From Muricea muricata (taxonomy: Eukaryota; Cnidaria; Anthozoa; Malacalcyonacea; Plexauridae): DNA of 64,000 bases. Positions 1 to 30,919 of this stretch are shown piece after piece. Made by a program: the position numbers and the translations under genes. The notes below the pieces were generated by a model. It was given only the letters and a program-made list of their open reading frames with translations. It was not told the DNA's origin and did no database searches. Each line of letters begins with the position of its first letter. Position 1 is the first letter of the stretch. Where the stretch lies: contig CAWLCR010000076.1 of NCBI GenBank assembly GCA_963855995.1, positions 1 through 64,000 of the forward strand, written 5' to 3'.

Positions 1-194
1 CTTTCATGTTCCTGAACAATAAAAATGATAAAGGTAAACGATAAACATACAGATATTAGCGAGCGAAATCAGTATGGGAAACTAAACTGTTGCCACGAGA
101 TCGATAAACGCTTTATACAGAGATCCCCCAATAATAGAAAAATTGAATTGCAATACTACATACAGGCACTTGGACAAGAAATTACAAAACTCAC

Positions 195-3100
195 CTTCCT
201 AGCAGCTTCGACCCTTTTTCTGGAAAAAAGCAATTAAAACATTTATTTCCTAGGAGTCAGGCATGATTAACAACTTTTCTAAATAGTCCACTGACGTTTA
301 TAGCTGGTACATTTAGAAAGTAAATTTCAAATTTGATGTTTCATGCTTGTGTATATCAAAACCTAATAAAAACTTGACCGGTCGGCAATGATAAGAAAAC
401 GTGTTGTCATTATCAATTTTTTTGGTAGAAGTTGTGGTTTGGAAGGAGTTTCTTTTCTGGTTTAAGTAATTACTTCTCAACAAGACAATAGCTTTAAACA
501 AGAAAGTCGAGTAATTCATTCATTTGATGTAATTGAGGAAGTCCATCGAAGGCACCCTTACCGAACAGTTCAAAGCTGGATTAGCACTGGATTGCACATG
601 TACAGTCACTGTTTATAGTTTTGGTATTTCTTCTACAGTATCTTCTACAGTACCACAGGAGCAACTATTACTACAAATGATCCAGAAAAGATTTCCAACG
701 AGATCTTTTCAAGTTTCGAAACAAGTTGCTCGGTTATTTCCTTTGAACTTTACGTCAATCCAAGGTTAAGCTAACCGGATTTTGAACAACTGTCTCCTGT
801 CTAATGCTAACCAAATCTGAACATCTGACAGGAGTAAAAATGTCTTGATATAATAAATAGGCTAGGTGCGAAACATTATAACTACGACAATGCGTGAGAT
901 TCTACCTTCTTTCTTTTATTTCTTTCTCCTCTTTCTTTCGTTCCTGCTTTCGTTTATGTGCTTCAATCTTTGATGCCTTAAAATATAACAGAATTTATAA
1001 ACAGATTACAGTATGATTTAAATAGCAAAGTCTTTAAGGGTTTCATTGATTAATACATAAAAAGGACATACATTTGGTGTAGCAGCTTTTAACCATTCAT
1101 CGGCTTGGTCATCCCAGTCAATTTTACATGCTGTTGCCAAGTCACTCTTTGCTTTCTCCCACTCTCCTAACAACCTAGAAACAGAAACAAACAAAGATAC
1201 ATGACTACTCTGTGTTATACAGACAAGAAGCCCATCATTGACACATGACTGGCCGTTATTTTGAGCCTTGGGCACAGTGGAACCCGAGGATAAAGGTTAT
1301 TACTTACATGTATGCTCGACCTCTCCACTTGTACGAATGCGCTGAATCGGGATTGATTTCAATTGCTCGATTGCAATCACGAATTGCCGCATTTGGTTTA
1401 CTCATGCGTATATAACAACTAAAGAGATAACAATTGAGAAACATAAATAAATGAGAAAGAAATTTATTGTATCAGCGCAGCAAATTTCCCAGCTGCTTTT
1501 GCATGTCACATTAATGCTGAATCTGCACCTTATTTATGGGTTAGTGACGTTCCCTTCACTAGCCTTTGATATTTGTAAATGATGAAGGGCCCTGAATTTT
1601 AAATTAGAGCGGGGCTTTTTTATAAATAAGCAAATATTTTCTGCTTGAACGTTATTAGACATGTATTATTAGTGTACTATGTCAGGCTGACAAAAATGTG
1701 GGGCTATAGCCCTCTCCTTCCCCCCCCCCCCCTCAATCTGAGTTCATATTACATATAGATTTTTGTAAATCTCATTAGCAGTTTTAATAATTGGATTTAA
1801 AAATCCATTGTTTTAAATAGTTTTGTGTGAATGGCTGTTGTAGCAGATGTATTAATAGCCAGCGAGCTGGCCGTATTTCTGTGAAACTGAGGCGGGCGCG
1901 AGGAAAATTTGGCCAGCCCAAAAACTATGATATTTTGTATTTCTCAGTCGCGTACGTGACGCAAAATTCCTATTGGTCAAGATTCAATTTGATTGACAAC
2001 TTAATGTTTTAAAATATATTACTAGTTAAGACAAACATTCCGGCAAACGGCTTCCGTCCCAAGGAGCTTGTAAGCAAAAGCTAATGAGACTCAACATTAG
2101 GATGAGCAGCAGCATGCGATCCTGAAACTTCCCTTGTTTCTTACAATCCTTTTAAGAGTATTTACCAGTGATTTTGTCAAACACGTGGTCAATTATTCAA
2201 TTTTAACAACTTTAACTGTTAGATGTAAACAAACGAAATTGACGACCTGCTTACAACGGCTATTGTTCTTGTTATAATTAAGAATACTTTTATTTTTATC
2301 TGTATTGTGATTTTTTATATAGCAACAACATAGGTGTAATACAAAATATCAGCTGAACAGAAATACAGCCAATTCCTTGTCTAATGTATTAAATAATGGT
2401 GCTGTTGAAGATATTCACAAGATCAGTTGTAGAAGCTGTGTTATTGTGGAGTAATCAACAGCCACAGCTATTAAGTGAGCGAGCAAGGCAGCACACTAAT
2501 TTCATACAGCTACTCAAAAGCGTGATATTGCGAACTTTATCGAGCACATGTTCTTACTGTATTTGTTTAATTAAATACTCAGTGGTATAAATTGTGTCGG
2601 TCGGCTGCCGGTGCTTTGAGATTGTGGTGATAGTTGAACGATTTAAATTTTTATGGGCATAGCAGGTCACATATGGTAAACGTGGTGGTATCTTTCCAGC
2701 TTTGTTTACCCTGCTAACGCATGCATATGTCACACAAGCACATGGGGCGCAAGCAAAGCAAAAGTATCATCAAGTTTACGATATTGATAGATGTGTACTA
2801 ATCAATTTATTGCTTTTCGCGGCAGCCATCTACAGCAGCATTTACTACATGTCAGGCATCCTAGTCACAATTTTATTGTAATGTTAACAGGGAATGGATA
2901 AATATAATCTTATGTGAAAAGAGCATATAAGTCAACGTTCTGCTGAAAGTTGTGGGTTTTCTGTTGTGGTGACCCTGCTCTTGCGGCAAAGCTTAATAAC
3001 ATAAAATAAAATAAAATGTGCTCACATCTTTGTTCTAAATTGTATAAAAATAAGTTATGTATATGTTGTAATTAAATATTTTGTACTGAGTTTTTTTTAT

Positions 3101-6100
3101 TATTTGTCCCAATTAATAGTAAAAAATAGTTTTCTGTTGTTTGTCACATTTTGCATATTTCCAGATGTCTTACTGTTCATGCGAAGATACATGTATGCGT
3201 AGGGTACCTATTTTGTTCTTATAGTGATGAAGGATCAGAAAGAGCCACAGAGAGAACGAACAATGTATTTCCGTAGATTTTGTTTCCGTCTCGAAATGTA
3301 GTGAAAACACTCCGCCCTACGGGCGTCGTATTTCCACACAATTTCTCGTTTTTCCAATGTACACGAGTGTTGATATAACTGTATATGAATACAAACAAAA
3401 AGTTTTACAAGTCTTACTGTTTATGTCTGGTAATTTCGTGCACCGAAAGCACGAGCGGTAGCGTATTGTTTACATATATAATATACATAAGGTTGGCAAC
3501 TAAATTTCAGCTGACGAACATATCACTATTGTTAAACACAAAATACATCGCTCGTGGAATTAAAAACAGGTAAAAAATTAAGTTTCTTGTACGTTTGCAT
3601 GGTGAATACAATATACTTGTTAAGCTTTGTGGAAACACCACGTAAATCTATTAAGATCCGAGCTTACGGATCGAAAGCTCTGCAATAATAAATTTACGTG
3701 GTGTTTCCACAAAGCTTAACAAGTATAGGTAAAAAATTATAACACATTAATCCCCGATAATTTTATTACACATACTCAATGAAATTTGTTTTCAATGTTT
3801 CCGAATGGCTGCAAAATTTGAAAATATTTTTCGTGTATTGATAAAAAATTTCTTGTCCCAATGAGGGATGCCAGATGTTATGCCACACGTCAGCATTTAA
3901 AAAGCATTCATACGCTCCTATTGGTTTAAATGAATACTTCGTTAAAAGTGCACCAATAGGAGCGTATAAATACTTTTTAAATACATTGTACATACGTACA
4001 TTGGGCCGCCTATGGCAAAAGAACGAAACAAGAAAGAGCATATTAAAATAGCTAAAATTGGAAAGTTTAGTTGAGATGTATAAAGTGCGGAAAATGTAGC
4101 CTGTGGATGTTGCAATATATTAATATATTAGTTGTTTTTATATTTATATAATAATTTTATGCAAAATATTTAAAATTAATATTTTAATATATCAATTTTG
4201 TAATACGCGCGGAAAATCCTACCATGTATGAGCTGAAATTGACTGAAAAGTGGTGGCTTTCCCCGCGTGTACAAATTTATACACAATTTCCAAACTTTGC
4301 AAGGCTATATTTTCCTTATTTTAAAACATTCTGCAGCCAAATGTTGGCCAATTAATTGTATGATGTTCTGGTTAATTCCGTTCTTCTTGATCCGCGGATA
4401 CCAGTGTCTGACGACCTTTTATTTACTGAACAGAGAACGGTTGTTCAAAGCTGGGTTTCCTGCATGAAGCTTTGTCTGAATTCCCATTCAGAACCATCCT
4501 CAGAGATATGAAAAGTCACGAAAATATAATATGAAAAGATACGAAAAGATAAGAGATATGGAAAGCCAGGAAAAGATAAGTCGTCACGAAAATATTTCGT
4601 GCACTTAAATTGGATAAGACTCGCTACCAATCCCAGTTGACTCGATAGCTCAATTGGTAGAGCGGCGGTCTAGAAACCCGAAGATGCGAGTTCAAATCTC
4701 GCTCAAGACAACGAATTTTTCGTTGTTCTCTGCAGTGTCATTCAATATGAGTCTCTTTAGTCTTTATCACGTACATACAGTACACGTACACTAGACGCAC
4801 GCGAATTGTACCATATATTTTGATGCCAACAGACGTGCATCAGCTCACAAAGTTTAGTAAATAAACCCAATGTAAAAATAAAACGTCACTTTTATAAATT
4901 TACCTTGCTCTTTTAGCATAAGTTGGAGCTGAGTGGGGATTTTTTAAAACAGCTTCGGTTAACAAGGTTATTGCTTTATCCAATTCACCTATCAATAAAG
5001 AGTTGTCTATAACTAAATAAAAGTTGACTTGTTTGATTCGATGTCAATGAAAACCAAAAACAATTTGCAAGATATAGATGATGCCATGTAGCTGTGCAGA
5101 GAATGAGCACAACAAGCCAATATGCAGGGCTGGATTTTTCCCTGGAAGCAGAACTCGTTGGAAGTAACATGCATTTTTTATAACAAATAGAATTTTGGGG
5201 TTAAATTATGTTATATGTATTCATGTTCATGAAAAGCATCTGCTTATACCTTCACTGAGTGCCATCACTCCAGCAGATCGTTTCTCACTTGCCTCTGTCA
5301 TATCGTCTTCAGAGACCTACGGGTGATCATGAAAAAGTACTTTGAATATTAGTCAATGAAAGTAGTTTCTATGTAAAATGACAAATGGCTTGGAAGTGTT
5401 CAGCTTCTGCTGATACACATTGCTTTATTTGTCCAGGAACTGCTGATTTTAGATCAGGTTAGAGTACGTACATTTTATGAAACGTTAATTTGAAACATTA
5501 TTTTCACACAATACGGTTTTCATTCAGAAATTTAGCAAACTAAGTTAAATAAGTTGCATAATGAGACGACCTTAAAACACTACTGCAAACAATCACTGTG
5601 GCCAAAGACGTTCGTTACCTAAAAGCATAGAATATCAATACGAGTCATCATGCTCTGAATAGAGATGATAGTGGCTATGTATCACTTCCACGTTGCTGGC
5701 AAATGACATCGTCCTTTGAGCAGCATAGCAACAATAGATCACCCCTTAACTGATATTAACCTGTCGTTATACTGAGAAATTACATCTATGCTCTCTCTAA
5801 TAATGAATGTTCATGAATAGCGTCGGATTGTTCACCCGCCAATAAGGAACGTGAGCTGGGATTAAACCGTCGTGAGACAGGTTAGAGTGTATGAATAGGT
5901 TGTTTATGTAGTGTATGAATGGTAAGAATATTTTCATGAGGTGAAAGATGTCCCAATGTTTTATATACTACCAGACTATTGTTTTCAAAACTAATTTATT
6001 AGACGTTTAATACAGCACGCATTTGAGTCGTATTTTAATATTTGGATTATTTCACATTCATCTCAAGACTGAAACCAGCCTAAAGTAAACTATGAAGACC

Positions 6101-8352
6101 TTACAAAGAGCTTTTTGACCAATGGGAATTGTGAGAGTGCAGTGGAAAAAACTATTGCACTGGAGCATTTTGCATCACACTCTTGGAAAATGGAACTTTT
6201 TATTTAATATCATGTGACCATAATCAACCAATTAAACAACCAGAATTTAATGAGGTATTACATAATTAGTATAAACCTATAAGTTGGTAGTTACAAACCT
6301 CCGCATTCATATCACCCATTGGTTGGGGGTCATCTGTGTCAGGTTCTACCACAGCTTCATTGTCAATCTCTAATTTGAATGAAATGAACATAACAATTCA
6401 CAACTGGTAGTTAAAACAGACTAAAACTTCAAACCTAATTAATAGTGATGGTTTAAAGATACACACCAATATCACTTTCTGGACTTTGATCACTTTCTGA
6501 ATCAGTTTCTGTCAATTTAGTGCTTGTACTTGGTTCTTTGGGTGATTCTTCATTCTCCTGGCAATAATAAACTCGCTTGGGATATCAGATCAAAAACAAA
6601 TTATATTATTCTCACTGCTAATTAATGGTAAGGTATACTGATTACTCTATTAATGTTTAACATTGCTAAAATAGTGTTGCCAAAACATCAATTGAAAATA
6701 GAATAATTACTTCTTCCATGTCTTCAACTTTAGGTTCTTTGTCATCTTTTGGTGATGATGGTGGTATCCTTTCCTCAGGAGGTGGAGGTAACGTTCCTCC
6801 AAAACTAAAAATTACTATGCAGTTAGTGTTTCTCTTTCTAATTACTTAATTTAACTGTGTCTGTTAACTGTATTTAGATTTTAGAAATGTTTATTGCCAC
6901 AGAAAAAAATATGTACGTATTTGAATAAGAATTTTTAGGAATTTTGTTTGGAAATGAGTTTGGAAACTCAGTCTTCTCACCAATCTGTTTGGCGTAGTTA
7001 AAATGAAGTTCATTCCTTTTGGATAGCAATCATAATTTTTCAGTTAACCAATCAAAAATTTAAAAGGCTGGAAATGATTTAACAAATGAAGAGAAACTAT
7101 ACATACTCTGCTCTAACCCTCCTTGAGTTCACCTAAACTCAATCTTTTCTGCAAATAATGGATCCAAGGAAAAAGCCTGGAAAAACCCCTGATTATGACT
7201 GTATGAGAACAAAGTTTGTACTAAACATTAATACCTTTACAAAAATTATTCATACATTCATAGTTGAAATAAATTGTTGATATTATTATTGATATTAACA
7301 ATGAAAATTAACTGCTTGACTCTCCTTAAACTGAAAGTAGAGGAAAGTTTCTGAGGAAGAGGTGCTAAACTATCTCACAGGTGGTATGCATCCCTTCATA
7401 CCTTCCCCTTTAATTTGGCTATGTCAATTTTGCAAACTTCAGTTATTATTGTGCTTCATTACAGGTGCTAATTTTATAGATGGTGACTACAGGCATTAAG
7501 ATATCAGTCAGTCATGGACATTTGTCCAACTCATTCGTGACAATGGCCACCAGACAGAAAAAACACCACACATTCTGTCAGACAAAAAGAAAATTGAGGA
7601 TTAATTTTTGTTTACCCCAACTATATTATAGTTCGATGAAGTATACTTTTGTTGACTTTAGCTTATCAGCCCATAAATATGTAACAGAGCTTACTGTGAT
7701 AAGGTCCGTTTAGGCTTTTTAAGTAAATTTAGACTGAGAGCAGATGTTTTTGCATTGCAGAATTTCTATGTGGCATAGGAGCTGTTTCTTACAGCCAATA
7801 TTTAGTTGTTAGACTTAATTCTTAAAGAATGTCTGTTCTTGGCAAGTAAGACCATTTTAAATCCAATAATTAATCATATCGATGCATGACTGTCTGACAA
7901 CTACAGTCGTTACAATACCATTGGCATGATTGTACAACATAATTTTAGGAAAGTCCAACCAATTCTGAAAGATACCAGACATTTTGACAGATGGGTTGCT
8001 GGCCGATATTTTAAGACTTGTTTATGATGTCCATGCCAGAAATTATATTCACAAACTTAAAAGGAAAGATAATAAAGGCAGTATGGTAATAAAATTAGTG
8101 CATTGCCTGGAGAACAAGCTAAAAGTGTGCATTTTTATTACAGGACTGGGCAAGAAGAGGCAGGCCAGCAGTCCACATGGTGATGTGGTAATCATGTAAT
8201 TGCATGGTGCAACTGCTGCTACACTGTTCTTTATACCTTTCAATCCAATCTTTGAAGAACTTCAAGTCGGGATTATGAATTTCTTTAGGATTTAATTTCA
8301 TAAGGTTAACAAAATCCTTTAAAAGAGCTAACTGATCGTCCTTAAACTTCAT
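195..8352 (-). CDS. ST13: ST13 / Hip, Hsc70-interacting co-chaperone (C-terminus off left edge)
   Basis: Hip binds the ATPase domain of cytosolic Hsp70 and stabilises its ADP state. I assembled ten exons on the minus strand: 8352-8237, 6804-6711, 6557-6467, 6369-6299, 5316-5250, 4988-4904, 1418-1308, 1174-1072, 976-906 and 219-195. All have GT-AG borders and every phase joins, giving 278 codons without a stop. In order they encode the N-terminal dimerisation helix region ([14 protein letters not shown], then DWIESFGG), an acidic linker ([17 protein letters not shown]), three TPR repeats ([47 protein letters not shown]) and the start of the charged helix ([17 protein letters not shown]). These follow vertebrate Hip closely. 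The STI1/DP-like C-terminal domain must lie left of position 1. Exon 10 is only 25 bases. The largest intron, 1419-4903, is full of repeats. Confidence 0.93.
3290..3385. repeat. Half of a dispersed palindromic repeat
   Basis: This stretch holds the words CACACAATTTCTCGTTTTTC and GTTGATATAACTGTATAT, which form one arm of the palindrome at 37794-37953. Its neighbouring GAAAACACTCCGCCC block recurs near 14964. It lies inside an ST13 intron. Confidence 0.5.
3581..3726. mobile_element. Foldback copy A of a hammerhead-like (Penelope-like?) repeat
   Basis: Two inverted fragments of one sequence (shared core TACGTGGTGTTTCCACAAAG) flank a short hairpin segment with GATCC/GGATC arms followed by GAAAGCTC. 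The 13-bp direct repeat AGGTAAAAAATTA lies on each side (3568-3580 and 3727-3739), so this is an insertion with a target-site duplication. Related copies are at 26813-27017 and, degenerate, near 38918. It lies in an ST13 intron. Confidence 0.75.
3897..3980. repeat. Short palindromic element
   Basis: The arms TTAAAAAGCATTCATACGCTC and its near-complement pair around a spacer of about 25 bases that carries CCTATTGG/CCAATAGG. It looks like a small non-autonomous element in an ST13 intron. No target duplication was identified. Confidence 0.6.
4639..4709 (+). pseudogene. tRNA-like sequence (decayed tRNA or tRNA-derived SINE head)
   Basis: A good D arm (GCTCAATTGGTAGAGC) and a perfect T arm (GCGAG-TTCAAAT-CTCGC) are seen with correct spacing and internal promoter boxes. 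The anticodon stem has mismatches at both ends, the acceptor stem has two mismatches, and the loop would read AGA without the long variable arm expected of tRNA-Ser. I therefore read it as a tRNA pseudogene or SINE head. A short hairpin (AACGAA...TTCGTT) follows directly. Confidence 0.6.
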
Positions 8353-8687
8353 CTTCTTTCTTTTAATATTGTTCCAACTTCCAAGTAGTATCAAACCGAA
8401 TGCTCAGAACACCGAATGACCGAAACCAGTGAGTGTTGCCAGTGGTGTTGCCACTTGCCAACTGAACTTTTGTAAAATTTCCTTGGAATAATATCTTACG
8501 TGCGAGACCATCGGGCGGAGACCGGGGGGGGGGGGGGGGAGAACAATGTCAAGCAAATTTGATTCACTTTTCTGAGTTTTTAACGCTGAAGATTGGACCG
8601 TAAATGCGCTGGTTCCAGACTCTAAATCTTGTGGGTTTAATTTCTGTGAGTCGGAATGCAAGCAAGAGAAACTAAATCAACAAGAGA

Positions 8688-8696
8688 CACTTCCGG
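8688..8696 (-). promoter_or_regulatory. ETS-type site upstream of ST13
   Basis: CCGGAAGTG reads on the minus strand about 340 bases upstream of the ST13 start codon. Such sites are common in promoters of housekeeping genes. This is only a motif match. Confidence 0.2.
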
Positions 8697-8861
8697 GAGA
8701 CTGGGACTAGTGTCAGCCATATACCGTATCATATTTTAGACCAATCTTCCCATTTGCAACCGAAATTAAACTCAAATACTATTTTAAAAGTATGTTTAAG
8801 TTTTACATATTTTTTGTTAGCTCTATGATAGCGCAAATCATTTTTTAATAACTGATATGAC

Positions 8862-9512
8862 TCGTATACGTTTTCTTTTAATATAATATCAATTTTGCGA
8901 CCACATATATATTAGATAGAAATCGGTGTTAAAAAAATTAGGTGGCTGCCTTGGAACATATTGGTGCGACTTTATCCACGACTTTTTGTTCGACATAAAA
9001 ACACCGTTGAAGGTTTAACTTCTTTTTTGAAAGAACTACATGTATATCGATCCTCGGGTTAGAGGATTTGCTAATAGTACCATTAAGCAACATTCAAATT
9101 AATGAAAAGGAGCTGTTTACATGACTATTCATAAGTAAATAAAATTGCTTACATTGAACATCATGGCGAGTATTTTGAGTTTTTTTATTTTTCTTTCCCT
9201 GTCATTGTCATTTCCCTTACACAGATACAAGAATGTTCAAGCTGTGATCTGAAACAGCATCCTTTCTTTTAATGTTGTTCAATGGTACGGTCACTAAATC
9301 GTTCGTTAGGATATCCTTATTTTAAAGAAACGAAGACAATTCTTTGACGGTGTATCATTTTGTGGACTAGAAAGTCGTAGATAAAGTCGCACCAGTATTG
9401 TCGTAGCCATCTGAAGCAACCTAATATTCTTTACACCGATTTCTTTCTATCATGTGGTAGCAAAATTACTTAATGTTAAAACGATAAATCTACACGATAA
9501 ACGTATACGATA
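8862..9512. mobile_element. Degenerate foldback element
   Basis: The two halves are imperfect reverse complements. Examples are GTATACGTTTT against AAACGTATAC at the ends, GAAATCGGTGT against ACACCGATTTC, and GGTGCGACTTTAT against ATAAAGTCGCACC further in. There is no coding potential. The divergence between the arms suggests an old insertion. Confidence 0.65.
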
Positions 9513-11585
9513 TATATATATATATACACCACCATGTAATCGATGTTATACCCCCCCCCCCCCCCCGTGTGCACGTTCAACGAATATTGTAAAACGAACA
9601 TTGGTTTTCTAACTGCATTTAGTTCTGCAAATTTTGGATTGAATTATCAAACTTTGTAAAAATTGAAAAACGAATTTCGGCATTCAAACGAACGAATGGC
9701 GGAACAGTATACACGCATTTAAAATGCACGGAAAAGAATTTTTCAATAAAATGTTTCAAAATCCGTTTTCCATTTTCACGGAAAACGGTTGTTCAAATTG
9801 ACCCACGAATTATATAGCGTTCTTAGATCTAAGATTCCGTTATTTTGTGTTCTAAGAAGACTGTGTTGGGAAATCCCCTTCTCCCTATTTGTGCGTGTTA
9901 GCAAGTGATTGGTCAATACTCACAGAAATATATATACATGGCCATATCTGATTTCCATGCAAGCCATTTAACCATCTGTGTGTTTGAGGTGATGCCATAT
10001 TACAGTCTTGTAGTTGCAAAGTAAAAAATTACAAGTAAGGTGAGTGTCCAGTACTTCAATTTAACTTGACACGCAAAATACGCAATGTAATCAGAAACTA
10101 AATTGTCAAGAAATAGCTTCTGCAATATCGTGCCGGATCAGAATTTATGTATGGCTCTCTATAGATCTAATTAGAGTACTTACATTCTTGCACACTTTAT
10201 TTTAAGATACAATAAGTCTATGCCTTTACAGTTTATACGACAGAATTTAAATTATGATTTAACATATAGCCGGGCTTAATATTAGTATTAGTATCGACTG
10301 CAGGAAGTGCATAGCGCCGGCCAACTCAACTTCGATAAAAGTGAAACCGTCTTTGACGCTTTGTACTGATTGTTTTTGACTGTTCCTTTTGTAGAGTTTA
10401 TCCAAATGTATGCAACGCATTGACATTGTGAGAACTGAGAAGTTTTTTCATTAATTAACCGTAAATATTATTCGAGTTTGATTAATTCTTGGTTGTAAAA
10501 CTGCGCAACATCTATTATGTACCTACTATGGCTATTTAGAGGCTCTCAGTTTCGACCTTTGACTTTGTTCTCCAGATTATAGTTCGTTACAGCAACACAC
10601 AATAGATGTCCAATTAATTCCTACTATGGAGTTTTGTATAGCTAATTCAGTTTTTTGCTGTTTGAATATACCTTACATTTATAGGGCACAAAGCATCATG
10701 GGATAGCGATTGCTCCACCTGCTGTCACTTTTCAACTGCAACGCCTTATACCATTAGCTGAAAACATATACTACATATAAATCAAAGCTCTAGCTCAAAA
10801 GACTAATTTAAATGCCTTTTACACTTTCCGTTATTCATTTTTAATTAATTCTTAACTACGAAAGGATGAACTCTAATGGTCTCTATATTTGCTGTAAAAG
10901 TCAAAACATCAATAAGCGCAACGTTAACGTTAACTTACAAATCCAGCTTTTGTAGTGGGCGAATATACGCCTTCCTCGTGTATTGGAGCTTGTCGTTGGA
11001 TTTGTAGTGTGACAGCAACGACTAGTTCATCATCAGAATCTCTTTTATCATTGATATCTTCTTGATACTTTGGATCTCAATTTGCTGCTGTCGATATGAT
11101 ATCAAAGCAAAATGTTGCTGCACGCTACCCGAGTTTTTATGTTACTTTCACATTTTGTGATTTTCTGTCGTTAGTAGCTGTCGTATGTCGTCTTTTAAGG
11201 CAATGTCCCCTCGTGGAAATCCTGAAACTATCTCTTAATTTCTGATCATGCATGTTATAGTCGTACAGATCATGAACGTTTTTGCAATATTCAACGTACC
11301 ATGCAACAAAATTCTCCCCAACGTTTTATGGTCTCAGCCTTTAACGTAAAGATAGTGTAACATATATATGTGGTTTATTTCTTTTGTAGATTTTTATAAA
11401 TTAACTTGCTACTTCTTGAGATATTCCACTTTGAACAATGCAATATATTTAAAATAGAAGTTGATTTATATTATTTATCCAAATATCCTTACACTGAAAC
11501 CATAATAGACTACGGCAGAGGGTGAAATTTTGTTGCACATGCAGACACTTTTTTTTGCAGACTTAAGACAAATACCGAATTACAA

Positions 11586-29409
<17,824 letters not shown>

Positions 29410-29805
29410 GCACAGTTTGGAAAGGGGTTTGATCCCCCCCCTTTTATCAATACCTCCACAACTTTTTCGTGAAACTTTTTATCCCCCAGCCTTTTGTAAG
29501 CATAAAAGTGGTAAAACCATAATGATTGTGCAAATTAAAAAATGACCCACCAAAGAAATTTCATAATTTTTCTAAAAATCCAGCTGAAATCAATTTTGGA
29601 AAAAGTAACGTCGGTCGCCCCATAATTTACTAATATGTACGAGAGCTTTTTTACTCATGCTACTCCTTTTTAGTAAACAGCCCACATTTTTATCCCCCTC
29701 ATACTTCTATTTTTCTTTCAAAAAAATTATCCCTCCCCAAAAAGAGGAGGAGGAGGGGGGGGGGGTACAAGATATATGCTTCACCACATCATCCCGTCAC
29801 CATCA

Positions 29806-29817
29806 TTATGATCATCA

Positions 29818-29891
<74 letters not shown>

Positions 29892-29916
29892 GTCATCATC
29901 ATCGTCATCATCATCG

Positions 29917-29954
<38 letters not shown>

Positions 29955-30055
29955 CCAACGTCATCACAATCATCATCATCCAGCCAACGTCATCACAATC
30001 ATCATCATGCAGCCACCGTCATCACAATAATTATCATCATCATTATCATCCGCTG
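29806..30055 (+). repeat. (GTCATC)n and (CAT)n microsatellite
   Basis: A long run of TCATCG hexamers passes into TCATCA, then into 26-base units CCAGCCAACGTCATCACAAT. The 3' end of the fusion gene (29345-29405) carries a related ATC/GTC-rich tract, only 400 bases away. A 12-base G tract lies at 29753-29765. Confidence 0.95.
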
Positions 30056-30919
30056 GTATATTTTGTGTCAGCAATATTTAATTAGTACCATTAAATTAAC
30101 GTAAACCAAACTTCGTTTACCCCTTTACAGTCAACATACTGTACATGAACCTTCCTGCTTCCGGTAATGTAGTCTGTTGCGATTTACTTTAACGTATTCT
30201 GGTTTTCAGTAACGGTTATCAATTTATCGGCAAATATCGGTAATGGTTTATTAACGAACATTTGGTAGCAACTACATATGTTAATTTACAATGTGTTTAC
30301 ATCGACAATATTTAAGAAAATATAAAACAAAATAATCTATATATTTACATCACTCGTTAAGTTGAAATAGTAGGATATTAAAATCTTACTAAGCTAAATA
30401 CCTATTTACATTTGTCCGGAATTGAAAAAGACCGATTCATACAAATAGGCAACGACAATCATTAATGGAGTTTTAAAAGAAACATTTTACTCAACTAATT
30501 TAGAACTATACAAAGATATAAAAAAATATGATTAGGTTCCAGCATATTTCTAACTAAAGACGCAACATTACCTCCGATAATGTTATGTCGTCCACAAACA
30601 TCGCTACAACTTGGTCTTCTTCAGCGTTGCACATTTGATTTTGATGATTAGTTAGAATAGACATCGGTAATTGATTTATATTGATGATAAACGTGATAGG
30701 GCCTAACCTACACCTTGTGGGACGCCTCCCTTGATTCTTTTACAATCAGATTCTCTATTGGCGAGAAAAGGCAATTGACTGGCCAGAACCTGCATAATGC
30801 ACATGCGTAATGCGACATGCGCGGCTACACAAACTTCAAAGGTTCCGACTCGAGTGGCGCTTCTGTTGATTTTTCTTCGCGCAGGCGCAGCCGCACAGCG
30901 GAGACTTAAAATAGGCGGG

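Larger units (their letters stand above)
8353..11560. other. Intergenic region between ST13 and the Hsp70 fusion gene
   Basis: This is the divergent spacer between two head-to-head genes. It holds a G tract near 8524-8540, a C tract near 9551-9566, a degenerate foldback (8862-9512) and otherwise AT-rich DNA with no recognisable gene. The left few hundred bases should contain the ST13 promoter. The right end should contain the promoter and a 5' untranslated exon of the fusion gene. Confidence 0.6.

Noticed and set aside
29657..30104. Histidine-rich and isoleucine-rich open frames
   Set aside because: They are translations of the GTCATC and CAT repeat.
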